From: Corythucha ciliata
Lineage: Eukaryota > Arthropoda > Insecta > Hemiptera > Tingidae
Assembly (NCBI GenBank): GCA_038030265.1
Contig: CM075939.1
Coordinates: 12,691,253 to 12,755,252 of the forward strand
Direction of reading: 5' to 3'
Length of the DNA stretch: 64,000 nucleotides
Shown in pieces: positions 10,922 to 22,989 of the stretch (the first letter of the stretch is position 1; every line of letters begins with the position of its first letter). A model generated the notes under the pieces. That model did not search any database and was not told the DNA's origin. It saw only the letters and a list, made by a program, of their open reading frames with translations. Made by a program: the position numbers and the translations under genes.

Positions 10922-12276
10922 TTGGATCGGTTGAAGGGCGTTATCTTTTCTTTCACTTTGTTTTTGTCTCGAGTTTTCCTACGTCTTTTCCTGTCCCTCT
11001 TCACAGTCCGCTCTGTTTGCTTGCTTTTTGATTCGGGTAATTCGACACGCTTGACGTGTGAGTTGTGCGGGTTGGCTCTCATCCAGCATGGTGGGCTGTT
11101 TCGATGGTGGCTTGTTTCGATATTGAAAACAGACGTCTCCGATGATGAGATCTCCTCTGTCGTTGTGTCAATTCAGTCTCTGGTCCCGGAAATCATTAAT
11201 CCGCTTTCCTTCAAGGAAGGGGAGACTCTTGTGGATTGCCTCAACAAGCTGTTCTTAAGGATCGACCTGCTCTCTTCGAGAGTTAAATCAGGTTATAAAC
11301 ATACTCTTGAGTCATACGATAGTGAAATTGCGCTACTCAAGAACAATTTGGATTCGATGAGTTTTCTTGCTAAGGGGCTTGACAACATTCCTGCTGCACT
11401 TGAAATGGATTCGTCAGACATCCATAATTCTCGACTAGACAGCAGTTGTCTACCAGTCAAGCTGGAGAAGACTTGCCCTGTTGCTACTGGACTGTCTCGC
11501 TCTCCCTTGTGCACCGGGACTACAACTACGGCTCGAGTCGGACCATCTTGCACCACCTGCTCACCCTTATGCAGAGTCTTCGGCTGCCCTTCTGTCGTAT
11601 TCCACCGGTCAAGCACCTTCTCGTTCTGGACTGCCTAGTAAAAGGGTGCATATATTTGGCGATGGTTTTGCTTCGGGCCTGGGGTCTGCTTTAAGAGCCA
11701 AGTTGGGCTCCGACTTCAAACTTTCTAGTAAATTGTTACGAAATTACTGTTTGTGGATATTGCCGCTGAAATTAATTTTTAAGATGTTAATACCGAAGAT
11801 GCGGTTGTATTGCTGCTGGTAGAGTCGAAATTGATTTCAATAATATCTCACAATTTAAACGTTCGCTTTTGAAATTCCTTTTATCTAAGCGCGGTTATAG
11901 GTTAATTTTTGTTGGTGTCCCATTTAATTACCAGCTTCCCCATTGGTCATTGGTTAATGGAACAATCTACTCCGTCAATAAGTTTCTTTACCGTATCTGT
12001 GATAAATTTGATCACTCGACTTTCGCAAATCTCGACTTCATTAACTCATTCATGGTTGAAAGGGGTGACAATTCATTCTTTAGTAAACGGGGTAGGTTTA
12101 TCTTAGCGCATAGATTAGGTCGCATAGTTAATGAGTTTTCGTTTACTCCGTCCAGGGTTCCTGTCGTTTGTGATCTCCCGTCTTCACATGGGGCTTTGTT
12201 ACACGAAAGTGTTGGTGAGAGAGTTGATAACTCTGCAAAAAACGACCTGAGTCTGATCTCCTATCCGAGCCAGTAG
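10922..12276 (+). pseudogene. Element A ORF1 with SGNH/esterase-like region
   Basis: The first frame (10922-11638) gives a Cys-containing N-terminal part (TCELCG) and a helical, possibly coiled region up to about residue 160. The frame then shifts. About 11635-11710 encodes HIFGDGFASGLGSAL, which resembles block I (GDS) of SGNH hydrolases with Ser replaced by Gly. 11869-12276 encodes a following segment with LIFVGVPFNYQLPHW and a C-terminal FILAHRLGRIV. ORF1 proteins with an esterase domain are known from the CR1 and L2 clades of non-LTR elements. Here the catalytic Ser is missing and at least two frameshifts occur, so no active protein is expected. The esterase assignment is inference from short motifs. 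Confidence 0.5.
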
Positions 12277-12282
12277 CTATTG

Positions 12283-13485
12283 TTATGAGGGACAATGTTG
12301 CCCTTCCGGCGTCGTAGTCGCAAAATGTTTCCAGTGATATTAAGTCCGATTCGTTTTTATCCTGTTATCATCAGAATGTGCCTAAAATCTTCAATTCTAT
12401 TTAATTCGGTTCTTACCTGTGACTATGATGTAATTATTTTAACGGAAACTTGGTTTTGTGAAGGAATTTCTGATTCCGAAATTTTCCCTGATGGATGTAT
12501 AGTGTATCGTAATGATAGATCATACGACCGTACTGGCAAGAACATGGGTGGTGGTGTCTTGATCGCGGTAAAATGTGTTTTGAATTCGAGGCCACTGCAA
12601 TCGCGTCCTTGTCCTCTCTCTGAGGAGCTATATGTTTCGGTGAAGCTTAATAGAATCGGGTAGAGAATCATCATTGGCTCTTTTTACATCCCACCGAGCT
12701 CGGGTGTTAAGGCGAAAGAGGATGACAAGTGTGTAAGTGAGAGGGAATATAGGCGCTGCGGCGGCACTCCTCACGGCTCCAAAAACGGTTCGATTTTAAT
12801 TTTGAAAAATTGATTTTACTCGGGTACTGAATCTACAATTCGCGTCGTTAACCTTTTTTTAGATGTCATCTCGTAACCCAAAAATCTGACCCACAAAATC
12901 TCGATTTTTTATGAATTTGGAAAATTTTTTCATGTACAGCCCAGTTGTAGGATAATACTGACTCTAAAACATTTTTTAGATTCATGATCGGATAACAATT
13001 AGCGCCCGAAACAGAAAAATCGTGAATACAATAGAACACCCCCGCGCGCCACCAACCATGGGTGGGTGTTGGAAAGAGAGACTCCTACTTCAACACTGAA
13101 CTTTGCGGTCAAGGTCACTTGTCACATTATGCGGTATTGCTTTTTTCCAGAGCTTCGAGTATGTTCTGCCTAGTCACAAGCACAAGTACTCTTGTGTTGC
13201 TGGCGGACTCATTATTGGTCGTCTGTTGGATAGTAAAATAACATCAATTTTTTGAATCTTGCACATTGTAATTCTGTTAAAAATCTTGATAATGTGGTGT
13301 TAGACTTCGTTTTTTCTTATTTGGGTCATCAAGTCTCGGTGTTGCAGAGTCATTCCCCTCTCGTTCAGGCTGATTCGTATCATCCTCCTTTGGTTATTTC
13401 TACACATTGCGTGGTTCGTCATCCTTCAGTGAAGAAGCCTACTAGGATTAGGGACTTTCAGCAGAGAAAATTATCTGAGCAATAA
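12283..13485 (+). pseudogene. Element A endonuclease (APE type), interrupted
   Basis: The N-terminal part (about 12340-12735) contains YDVIILTETWF, VYRNDRS, GGGVLIAVK and IIGSFYIPPSS in frame or after one shift, the standard blocks of an APE-type endonuclease of non-LTR elements. The expected GDFNLP region is missing and is replaced by unrelated DNA at about 12736-13140. The C-terminal part resumes near 13240 with LAHCNSVKNLDNVVLDFVFS and YHPPLVIS. The role would be nicking of target DNA to prime reverse transcription. It is non-functional here. Confidence 0.75.
12736..13140. other. Unidentified segment inside element A endonuclease
   Basis: This stretch replaces roughly 100 residues of the endonuclease. 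It starts near gcgctgcggcggcactcc and includes GC-rich gcgcgccaccaacc near 13050. It has no coding similarity, and TSDs or inverted ends were not recognised. It could be another insertion or a deletion-replacement. Confidence 0.4.
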
Positions 13486-13499
13486 TTCATATCTGAGCG

Positions 13500-14275
13500 G
13501 AGTCATTTGGGACGATATTTTCTCTGATGATGTAAATAGTACACTGCACAAATTTAATGGTGTACTGATGTCGGCGGTTGATTTGTTTGTGCCTCTTAAA
13601 AAATCTGGTAACGTGAGATTCCCAGCATGGTATAGTGTTGAAACAGTGAGGATTGTAAGGCGTAAGAATCGATTACACAGGCGATATAAAAAATTGGGCA
13701 ACTTGGAGTTATACGAAAAGTATTGTAGTTCACGTGATCTTTCCAAATTGAATATTGACAGGGATTACCGAGATTATTTTCATAACATTCAGTTAAATAC
13801 AGTTGCCAATGTCAAGTCGTTCTGGTCTTTTGTCAACTCGAGGCGATCAACTCATCGTACTCCTACAGTTTTTAATTTTGGCAGGTCTAGTTTCTCGGAC
13901 TATGCTGATGTATCGCAGGCTTTTGCTGATTTATTTAGTTCTAATTTCAGAGTGAGCTTGGACTCAGGCTTTACAAGTGATGATCCGCTTGGTGATGTTG
14001 ATCTCAATAGTGTAGATTTTTCCAAATCTGCGGTACTACTGGCTCTTAATTCATTGAACCCCAACCTGAGTCCTGGGCCTGATGGATTCTCAGAATATTT
14101 CCTTCGAAATTGTAGTGGCTCTCTTTGTGCTCCTCTTGCTCGTTTAATTTAATTTAATTTATTCCTCTCTACTGGTAGCATTCCTGATGCTTGGAAATGC
14201 TCCTACGTAACTCCGGTTCATAAGAAGGGCCCAAGGACTCATATTGAAAATTATAGGTCAATTAATAAGTGTTGT
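13500..14275 (+). pseudogene. Element A linker and RT N-terminal half
   Basis: 13568-14152 is open for 194 codons and ends with the opening of the RT domain (NLSPGPDGFSEYFLRNC). After an in-frame TAA at 14150-14152 the protein continues as STGSIPDAWKCSYVTPVHKKG and then ENYRSINKCC up to 14275, where element B begins. The RT catalytic blocks are on the other side of the insertion (17721-18193), and the frame matches when the 12-bp TSD is counted once. Confidence 0.85.
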
Positions 14276-17200
14276 CCGCCGCGGCCGCCCCACCCGTAGA
14301 CGCCAGCGAGCCGATGCCCTGACGACACGACGCAGAAGAATTCGGCCCTTCAGGTTTATCGATCATGGCGTACAATGTGTGTGGTCTTAGTAAGCTGGTT
14401 TATCTCAATACTCTCTTGAAATGTCTCAATGAAGTGGATGTATTTGTTTTATTTGAAACGTTTGTTGAGGAGAAGAATTTTGCCAAGTACTCTACTGTCT
14501 TTCCTAATTACAATTTGTCTTGGATTCCCGCTAAAAAGACGTCTACTGTTGGCAGGCCGTCGGGGGGGTGCCTTATGGCAATTAAACTTAGTCGTCAATC
14601 AGTTGCCACTTTCGTGAAAATGTCCAATCAAACTCTTAAAAATCAGTCTTAACAAAAATGATAGCTTTTTAATTCTTCCTGTATATTTGAATTGTAGCAA
14701 TTGGGTGCAAGAATTTAAAGATATGAAAGACTTCATTTACGAGCATGGCAATAAAAAAATGGTGCTGATTGGTGACATGAACTGCCGGATTGGTTTCGAA
14801 CAGAGTATCCCCCGTCAATTAATTGATTTTGATTCTGAAGTTGATAAGGATTTTAGGAACTCTAAAGATTGTGTAATTAACAATTATGGGAAAGAATTTG
14901 TCAATTTAATGAATATTTTTAATTTTGTAATTTTGAATGGTAGAACAAAGCACGACAGGAATGGGGACTTGACCTTCATATCGAAAAATGGGTGCTCTGT
15001 AATAGATTATTGCTGCGTTAACGCTGACATCCTTCCTTATGTAAATTTCTTCGGCGTGGAAAATGAGACTTGCTCAGACCATATGCCTATAAAAGTTGTA
15101 TTTTCCGTATTCGAGAGGAGGGAGGTAAGTGCCGAGAGGCTACCCGTTCCACCAAAGATGGTCTGGAGGGAGGATAGGCGTAAAGAGTACGCTAATAAGT
15201 TGGATGCAATTTTAAACTCTGTAGTTAAAGAGGGATACGGTGTTGAGGATAGAATTGTTTTCTTAAGTAGAGTTATAAAATCGGCAGCTAACTACAACCC
15301 GAATCCTAAACAGTCTCCAAATTATTTTCGTGCTAAGTGGTATGACAAGGAATGCCTTGATTTGAGGAAAGAGTCTTTTTTAGCCCTCCGAAAATTTAAA
15401 AAAACTAATTGCTCAGGGGACAGGGATGTATACCTTAGCATCAACAAAAAATATAAACTAATTTGTCAAAGTAAAAGGAGTGACTTCTACGAAAGCATAC
15501 TAAAAAAAATTAATGACGCAAAAGACAGCGTACAATTTTGGGATGGCGTGGGTAATATTAAAAGGAGGATTCCGAACATCTCCGCGGGCATAACTTCGAG
15601 AGAGTGGGTCGACTATTTCAAGGGGTTGTACAATCCTCGCCTCATAGGGGAGCGTATCTCATACGCATTTCCCAAAAACGTTTGTGAAGCTATGGACAGA
15701 AATTTTTCCATGGACGAACTCAAATACGTTTTAGGTAAGGCCCACCCGGGGAAAAGTCCGGGGGAAGACCGTATTTCGTACGAATTTTACAGGAGTGCGT
15801 CGCCGAGGCTTCTGGAGGAACTATTGTCTGTGTTCAATGAAATGTTTACTCTGGGGTGGGTCCCGGATTGTTTCCGACAATCCCTTATTTTCCCGCTATT
15901 TAAGAAAGGAAACTCTCATGAGGTCTCAAATTATAGGGGTATTTCGTTCAACAACACGAACAGCAAAATTTTTGAAGGTCTTATTTATGAGAGGCTGTAT
16001 CAATGGGCGGATAATGGGATCCTACGAGAGTTTCAGGCCGGTTTCAGGAGAGGATACAGTACGCTGGATAATATCTTTATTTTGACAAGCTTGGTGAATT
16101 TGCAACTGTCCTACAAACGCGGTAAAATGTGCGTAGCGTTTGTAGACTTCTCAGCGGCTTTTGATTCCATCGATAGGCATGCGCTATTTTTCAAACTTTT
16201 CAATCTTGGGCTCTCGAATAAAATGGTGGAAGTGATTCGGGCGTTCCTGTCACATACAACGGGACGTGTCCTCTGTAGAGAGGACGTAAGCGAGGAATTT
16301 GATATTCTTATGGGAGTGAAACAAGGCGCTTTGCTTAGCCCAATTCTCTTCGCTTTATTTCTAAATGACCTCGAAGAGGCCATTGATGCGGGAGGTATAG
16401 TCTGTGGTGCCTCCAAAATTAAAATACTTGCTTACGCGGATGATGTGGTTTTGATGGCGTCCACACCTCAAGCTCTTCAGCTAATGCTAAATGACCTCGC
16501 TGACTATGCTAATTTGTGGAACCTCAATGGAAATTTAAACAAAACTAAAGTTATGGTATTCAAAAGAGGTGGCAGGCCGTCAAAGAACGAGAGATGGTTG
16601 TACCAGGGGGAAAAAGTCCAAGTGGTCAAAGAGTATGAGTATTTGGGTGTAGTCCTAACCTCTACCTTGTCCTACGATAAGCATTTTTTGGGGAAGGTGT
16701 GTAAAGCGAACCAGGGTGTGAACTCTCTCTGGGGTCCTTTTTTCGGAAGTGGTAAAGTTTCTGTTCAAGCTAAATTTAAGCTCTTCAAAAGTACTTATCA
16801 GGCCTTATTGTGCTATGGAGCACAAATATGGGGGGGTGTAAGGCGGGAACAGGTAGAGGTATTTCAGCGTAGCTTTCTCAAGAGACTGTTCAGGCTTCCT
16901 TGCTGGACTCCTTCTGCTTTTTTGTACCTGGAGACTGGCATGAACTTGATTCATGCGCACACCGTAAAACTGCATCTCTCTTATGTAACTAAAGTAATGA
17001 ACATGGTTGACACTCGGTGGCCAAAAATGGTCGCTCTCCAGACCATATCCAAGAATATCTCCTGGTTTAGAGAGTTGAAGGATCTTGCAGCGTCCCTAGA
17101 AATTTCATGGCAAAGTTACCAAGGCTGCGACTGGACTGACTCTTTCCGTGAAATTAACGATGCCCTGCCTACTTTTTATACTGATGGCTTTAAAGCAGCA

Positions 17201-17719
17201 ATAAGATCTAAGGATTCTTTCTTTTTTTGTAAGCATTTAAATTTCGAAATGGAGGATCATTACATTTTCGGCAAATTAAGCATGGAGTCCAAATCAATTG
17301 TAATGAGAATGCGGGGGGAACTCCTCAATTTGAATGTAAAACCCTATAGCGTGTCGTCTAGTCCCTGCACGATGTGTGGTACGTTTGAAGATGAAGATTG
17401 CTACCACTTCATAGCGACCTGCCCGAGATTTTCGGATGTCAGGAAAAAGTGGCTAGGGGGTGAGTTCATAACGTACAGTGTCATGTTTTCTTTTTTAAAT
17501 GGGGAGAGCTGGTCCGCTCTTGTTGGTTACTACAGAGAGGCTTATGAACTAAGAGCTATGTTAATTTGATTTTTGTACCTTTTGTTTGTGTTCAGATTCT
17601 TCGGGACTCCCCTGACGGTTCTAGAACCATAAGGGTCCCCAATTCGAGTGGTAATTTTTATTTTGTTTTTCTTTCTTGTAAAGTTTCTATGTAAATAAAG
17701 AATTGTCAAAAAAAAAAAA
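14276..17719 (+). mobile_element. Non-LTR retrotransposon B inserted in element A
   Basis: The insertion is bounded by the 12-bp direct repeat aataagtgttgt (14264-14275 and 17720-17731). It begins with a GC-rich leader (14276-14364), contains one long endonuclease-RT coding region, has AATAAA near 17692 and ends in a run of 13 A (17708-17720). TSD plus poly-A are the signature of target-primed insertion. No ORF1 is present; either the family has a single ORF or this copy lost its 5' part. Confidence 0.92.
14365..17569 (+). pseudogene. Element B endonuclease-reverse transcriptase (one frameshift)
   Basis: The protein starts at the ATG at 14365 (MAYNVCGLSKL), the normal start block of an APE endonuclease. 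A single-base frameshift between about 14618 and 14650 moves it to a frame that stays open to 17569. Counted from 14687: GDMNCRIG near residue 28 and SDHMPI near 130 are endonuclease catalytic blocks; HPGKSPGEDRISYEF near 355 opens the RT; FVDFSAAFD near 484 and AYADDVV near 582 carry the catalytic aspartates; CTMC...HFIATC near 893 is the C-terminal Cys/His knuckle. All residues needed for catalysis are present, so only the frameshift breaks it. The clade is unassigned. The long open frame indicates recent insertion. Confidence 0.93.
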
Positions 17720-17720
17720 A

Positions 17721-18193
17721 ATAAGTGTTGTAGTATGTCTAAAGTTATGGACTCTATAGTTGCCTCAACTTTCTCAGAATCTTTTAGGAACACAATCTCT
17801 GAGAATCAGCACGGTTTTTTTATGGTTCGATCGCCGGTGACAAATTTAATTATTTACAAGGATTTTATTTTATCTTCTTTTGACGCTGGTGAAGAGGTTC
17901 ACTCTGTTTACACTGACCTGACCAAGGCATTCGACTCAGTTCATTATTTTTTGCTGATTTATAAACTGCGTTTGTCTGGAGTAGAGCAACCGCTTCTGAG
18001 TTGTGTTCGATCCCATTTGGTGGGCAGATCTATTCGTGTTGGTTACAGAGGCCGTTTTTCAGCTCCGATTAGCATAGGTTCAGGTGTGCCTCAGGGTTCT
18101 CGGTCTGGGCCAGTCTTGTTTTCTATTTTTATTGATGACGTGGTCAGGGTTGTTCAATCGTCAAGAGTTTCTCTGTTTGCGGATGATCTCTGA
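17721..18193 (+). pseudogene. Element A RT C-terminal half
   Basis: This continues the RT of element A in frame after element B. Motifs in order are NQHGF-like (ENQHGFFMVRSP), TDLTKAFDSV with the first catalytic Asp, GSGVPQGSRSGP, and SLFADDL with the catalytic FADD, ending at a TGA at 18193. The thumb and the rest of the C-terminal region are missing; the following DNA starts a different direct repeat. Confidence 0.9.
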
Positions 18194-18194
18194 A

Positions 18195-18257
18195 TTGAAG
18201 GAAATCAGATGATTTTCTTCAAAAGTGTAGCTCTCGCGAGACAATGGAACGGATCTA
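18195..18257 (+). repeat. 63-bp direct repeat, copy 1
   Basis: Sequence around cagatgattttcttcaaa and gacaatggaacgga, repeated at 18472-18534 with about seven differences. It begins immediately at the break in element A, so it may mark a different mobile element or a local duplication. Confidence 0.7.
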
Positions 18258-18471
18258 ATATAACTTTCGTTTCTCGCGCTTACATACGTTTATACATTCA
18301 ACTAATTCGCCTCTTCTTCATCATGCTAGCAACGGTTCGGCTGAGATTACTAACAAAACATGTAAATCGAGGTCGGCTGAGGCTTTCCCAATGAAGTGAA
18401 ATAGCTCCTCGTTTTGCAGTAGCTAAACCAGTGTAGAAAACCATGTGATTTCATTGACTTATTCTGAAAAA

Positions 18472-18534
18472 TTGAATGAAACCAGATGATTTTCTTCAAA
18501 ATTGTAGCACTCGCGAAACAATGGAACGGACCTG
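18472..18534 (+). repeat. 63-bp direct repeat, copy 2
   Basis: Diverged second copy of 18195-18257, in the same orientation. The DNA between the copies has no recognised gene. Confidence 0.7.
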
Positions 18535-18959
18535 ATACAGGTCAGGTGATAAATATGTCCAAATTCAAATTCAAATTAATCAGTATTGACCCTGCAAAGA
18601 TTACGCGACCGCCCCTGGTGGCGTCTGAAAGAACATTCCTAGAGTAGACACACAATGATGGTAGTTCCTGGTTGCTACTGCTACAGCATTGTTTACAGTT
18701 TTGCCTTCTACTGGGTGTGTTAAGTGGCTTGAAGTTACGCAAAAATTCGCGAGCCGGACGACCGCCCGAGGGCGCCGTGTCCTGAGGGGCGCGCCCAGCA
18801 AAATGACGGAGGGGAGAAAGCGGGCGAGATAAATATAACTAAGAAACGCATTTGCTTTACGAATATATCATAACTATAAAATTCTGAACAAATAAGGTAA
18901 CAAAGAGCGTTGGGATTGGTAAATCTACAGAATCCAGGGCGCACAAAGAGCAAATACAC

Positions 18960-20177
18960 AGTAGATAATTGGTCTTAGCTGTCAAGTAAATCGATGGAAA
19001 TAATTGGAGATTTTCGTCAATTTTTGCTGCGAATTAGCGATTTCTTCTCTTTTCAGCAGAGAGTCTAGCACTTTTTTTCACTTTCAGCTGCAAAGAAGCG
19101 TTGTTATAAATTTCAGCCACGTTAACTATAGTGGTGTTTCTCAATATTGACCAAAATTAGCGGTGTACGAACTATTATCACTTTTTTGTTTTCACTTTTA
19201 TGCATGGATTACCGCTTTTTCCTAGTTTACGGCCCGAAATTGCCTTCATAGGTCATGGATTCATGTTTTCCTAAATGTTACCTGTAAATTGGTGTTTTAC
19301 TAAATTTCAGCCGTGAATTAGGATATTTCTAAATTTAGGCGTGAATGAGGTGATTTTTTTCATTTTTATCCGCGAATTAACGTTTTTTGTATAGGCACTT
19401 TATCCTCGTATTTCCCGATTTCATCCGTGAATTAGCGATTTTCTGCCGCAATATTATAAGCTATTCATATCATTTGTACCCTGGATCGTCCCAATTTTAG
19501 CTGTTAATTAGAGCTTTTTTAATATTCATTGGAATTAGCGATTTTTCTCAATTTTAGCAGTTTTAATTAGCGATTTTTTTCAATTAACGCTGTGGGTTAG
19601 CGTTTTTATCAATTTTAGCTGCTAATTAGCCATTATTTTAAATTTCTGTCGTGAATTAGCGTTTTTCGCTAACTGAGCTGCAAAATAGTGGTTTTTCTCT
19701 TGCGTATTAACAATTTCAATTGCGATTATGCCATTTTATTCTCAATTTTACCCCCAAAAATTAGATTTTTCCCACAATTTTACCCACGGGTTTCCTACTT
19801 TTATAGCCTTGAATTATCATTGTTTCCTGCTTTTTTCGCCTTTCTGCTCTTGCAAAAAGCGGCGCACATCACAGTTTTACCAAAGAACAGAAAGATGACG
19901 TTTTTTTTCTTAATTTTAAGTTATAAAGTGGAAATTTTTCACTTTTATTCTGATCCAAGTGTCGAATAAGCGTTTTTTTTTGTTTTTTTGTTTTTTTTTT
20001 TTTCAATTTTAGCCTCGAATTAGCGCATTTTTTCAATTCCACCGGTGAATTAGCTATTTCACCAAGTTTTGGCCGCCGCGATTTAGAGATTTTCTCCAAT
20101 TTATCAGCGAATTATTAGCGGGTTTTATCTATTTTTCCCGAGAAATAGGGATTTTTCTCTCATTTTATAGGGAGGAT
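18960..20177 (-). repeat. Degenerate 30-bp array, orientation B, left part
   Basis: Reverse-complement form of the array at 7100-8075 (cores such as gaattagcgatttttctc and caattttagc). The copies are strongly diverged and the period drifts between about 28 and 40 bp. The array continues in the same orientation after the foldback-like element (25818-28600), so it was probably one array before that insertion. Confidence 0.75.
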
Positions 20178-21815
20178 CTAATTTGCGGAAAATCAGTAAT
20201 GCTTGCGGAATCGACATATAAAATGATCCGAGGACGCCGAAAAAGAACACAGTTCCTACATGCACTGATCTCAAGAATATTTGTCAACAGTTACCCCGAG
20301 TTACCGAAAAGTACTAGTACTTCTCCCCGAAGAGTCATTTGCGGAAACGATGAAAGCTTGCGTAAACGATATGTAAAAATATTTTAGGACGCTCAAACCT
20401 CTCACAGTCACTTCCGACATAGTTTGGCAGATTATTCGCTGACAGTTATGTCGGGTAACCGAAAAGTACTAGTACTTCTCCCCGAAGAGTCATTTGCGGA
20501 AACGATAAAAGCTTGCGGAAACGATATGTGAAAATATTGTAGGACGCTCAAACCTCTCACGGTTACTTCCGACATAGTTTGGCAGATTATTTGCTGACAG
20601 ATATGTCGGCTAACCAAAAAGTACTAGTACTTCTCCCAAAAGAGTCATTTGCGGAAACGATAAAAGCTTGCGGAAACGATATGTAAAAAACTTGGAGGAC
20701 GCTCAAACCACTCACGGTTACTTCTGAGATAGGTTGGAAGAATATTTGCTTACAGTAATCTGAAATAACCGAAAAGTACTAGTATTTCTCACCGAAGAGT
20801 CATTTGCGGAAACCATAAAAGCTTGCGGAAACGATATGTGAAAATATTGTAGGACGCTCAAACCACTCACAGTTACTTCCGACATAGTTTGGCAGATTAT
20901 TTGCGGACAGTTATGTCGGGTAACCAAAAAGTACTAGTACTTCCTCCCCGAGGAGTCATTTGCGGAAACGATAAAAGCTTGCGGAAACGACATGTAAAAA
21001 AATTGGAGGACGCTCAAACCACTCATTTTTTTTCCGACATAGTTTGGCAGATTATTTGCTGACAGTTATGTCGGGTAACCAAAAAGTACTAGTACTTCTC
21101 CCAGAAGAGTCATTTGCGGAAACGATAAAAGCTTGCGGAAACGATATGTAAAAAAATTGGAGGACGCTCAAACCACTCACAGTTACTTCTGACGTCATTT
21201 GGCAGATTATTCGCTGGCATTTATCTACGGTAACCAAAAAGTACTAGTACTTCTGCCCGAAGAGTCGTTTGCGGAAACCATAAAAGCTTGCGGAAACGAT
21301 ATGCAAAAAAATTGGAGAACGCTCAAACCACTCACAGTTACTTCTGAGATAGGTTGGAAGAATATTTTCGGCCATTAATCTCGAGTAACCAAAAATCACT
21401 AGTACTTCTCCCTGAAGAGTCATTTGCGGAAACCATAAAAGCTTGCGGAAACGAAATTTACAAATATTGTAAGACGCTCAAACCACTCACAGTTACTTCC
21501 GACATAGTTTGGCAGATTATTTGCTGACAGTTATGTCGGGTAACCAAAAAGTACTAGTACTTCCACCCGAAGAGTCATTTGCGGAACGATAAAGCTTGCG
21601 GAAACGACATGTAAAAAAATCAGTGGACGCTCAAACCACTCACAGTTACTTCTGAGATAGGTTGGAAGAATATTTGCTGACAGTAATCTCAAATAACCGA
21701 AAAGTAGTAGTACTTCCCCCCAAAGAGGCATTTGCGGAAACGATAAAAGCTGGGGGAAACGATATGTAAGACACTTGGAGGACGCTCAGACCACTCACAG
21801 TTACTTCTGACGTAG
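20178..21815 (+). repeat. 155-bp tandem array, left inverted arm
   Basis: The motif agtcatttgcggaaac recurs at 20333, 20488, 20643, 20798, 20954, 21108, 21263, 21418, 21573 and 21726, so the period is 155 bp (range 153-156) with about ten units. Each unit has the half-palindrome aagtactagtactt and gcttgcggaaacgat. Short ORFs here are periodic echoes, not genes. Confidence 0.95.
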
Positions 21816-22579
21816 ATTGCACCGAAGGTACGGGAATCTTGCTCAAAATTTTGATTCGAGACACATCAGAGTTTTTTTCAACTGTAAAACATCATTATTG
21901 CATGTTATAATGGATTTTCGATGCGTTAGGAAAATATTTAAGAAAAATACAAAGTCAGCAAAATTATAAAAAAATTACATAAATAAAAATAAGTCTTTTC
22001 CGTTAAGTATTTTTTTTTCTCTTATTTCGGGGGGTGTTAAGCTAGGTAAAATAATAGGAAAAGTGAGTTATCGAAAATGTTTCTTATATGCTTACTAAAT
22101 CTTATATAATTATTATCATTCTAACTCAATTTTAAAGTATTACAAAGAAATTTGATGCTAAATTTGAACCCATTTCACGGGTATTTCTATTTTTTCAGCT
22201 ATTTTTCTTCTTCATTTATTGATATGGTTCAATCGATATGGAAAACAACATGATTGTTTTATTGTACTGTTATATGATTATGTATGTATGGAGGTGAAAA
22301 TTTAATGTAAGCCTTCTTGGCTTCATTTATTTCATTTATTCATTTTTTCAATTTTTTTATATTTCTTCCAGTTTTTTATTTATTTATTTTTCATTTTTTT
22401 ATTTTTTATTTTTTTATTTATTTTTATTAGTAAAACGTTATGAAAATTAAAGAAACCAGATTGCACATTATTATCCTGTTTGTTAACGGGTGCATTACGA
22501 ATTATACGAAATGAATTAAAATCAAATTTTTAAGTGTTTCGTGAATGTTATTAATATTAAGTAATTAAAGATTATTTGA

Positions 22580-22893
22580 GTACAAACATTCAAGTTTTAT
22601 TAATGGCCGACTAGTTTCGGAGTAGACTGCACTCCATTTTCGAGGCCGAAACAAATCTCTTTGACAAACGTCTCACGCAAAATTCCCAAAAATCTCGGCG
22701 ACGGATGTACAAGGAAACTTGTTTCTGTTCTCACTTGTTTCAGTACAGAAACAAGTTTCCTTGTACATCCGTCGCCGGGATTTTTGGGAATTTTGCGTGA
22801 GACGTTTGTCAAAGAGATTTGTTTCGGCCTCGAAAATGGAGTGCAGTCTACTCCGAAACTAGTCGGCCATTAATAAAACTTGAATGTTTGTAC
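22580..22893. mobile_element. Near-perfect palindromic MITE with 5-bp TSD
   Basis: Two arms of about 149 bp (22580-22728 and 22745-22893) match with a single visible mismatch around a 16-bp loop. The ends read gtacaaac...gtttgtac, and tttga is duplicated at 22575-22579 and 22894-22898. The two 70-residue ORFs read from either strand are mirror images, not genes. The lack of divergence implies recent insertion or ongoing arm conversion. A transcript would fold into one long hairpin. Confidence 0.9.
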
Positions 22894-22989
22894 TTTGAAT
22901 TAAAATCGTCAGACGGTGAACGAAACTAAATTGTATTTCGTGAAACCTATCAACCCTGTTCACTTGTGATTTTTTTTTCATTTGCCAGA

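Larger units (their letters stand above)
10690..14275 (+). mobile_element. Non-LTR retrotransposon A, 5' part (split by element B)
   Basis: The segment carries a degraded ORF1, an apurinic-type endonuclease and the first half of a reverse transcriptase in order. It is interrupted at 14275 by element B and resumes at 17721, where the RT reading frame continues. The 5' boundary is uncertain and was placed after the SINE copy. Frameshifts in ORF1, the endonuclease and the linker show it is inactive. The domain order (ORF1 with esterase-like region, APE, RT) fits CR1/L2/jockey-type elements, but the clade is not resolved. Confidence 0.75.

Noticed and set aside
10922..11638. Membrane protein gene, suggested by a hydrophobic N-terminus
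   Set aside because: The hydrophobic start is upstream of the retrotransposon ORF1 region and probably lies in the leader; the frame breaks after 238 codons within element A.
20432..21864. Series of related 61-76 residue ORFs with VTVSGLSVLQ-like phrases
   Set aside because: They repeat at 155-bp steps and simply translate the tandem unit; there is no consistent start or full-length frame.
22600..22873. Two similar 70-residue proteins on opposite strands
   Set aside because: They are the two readings of one palindrome and have no independent support.
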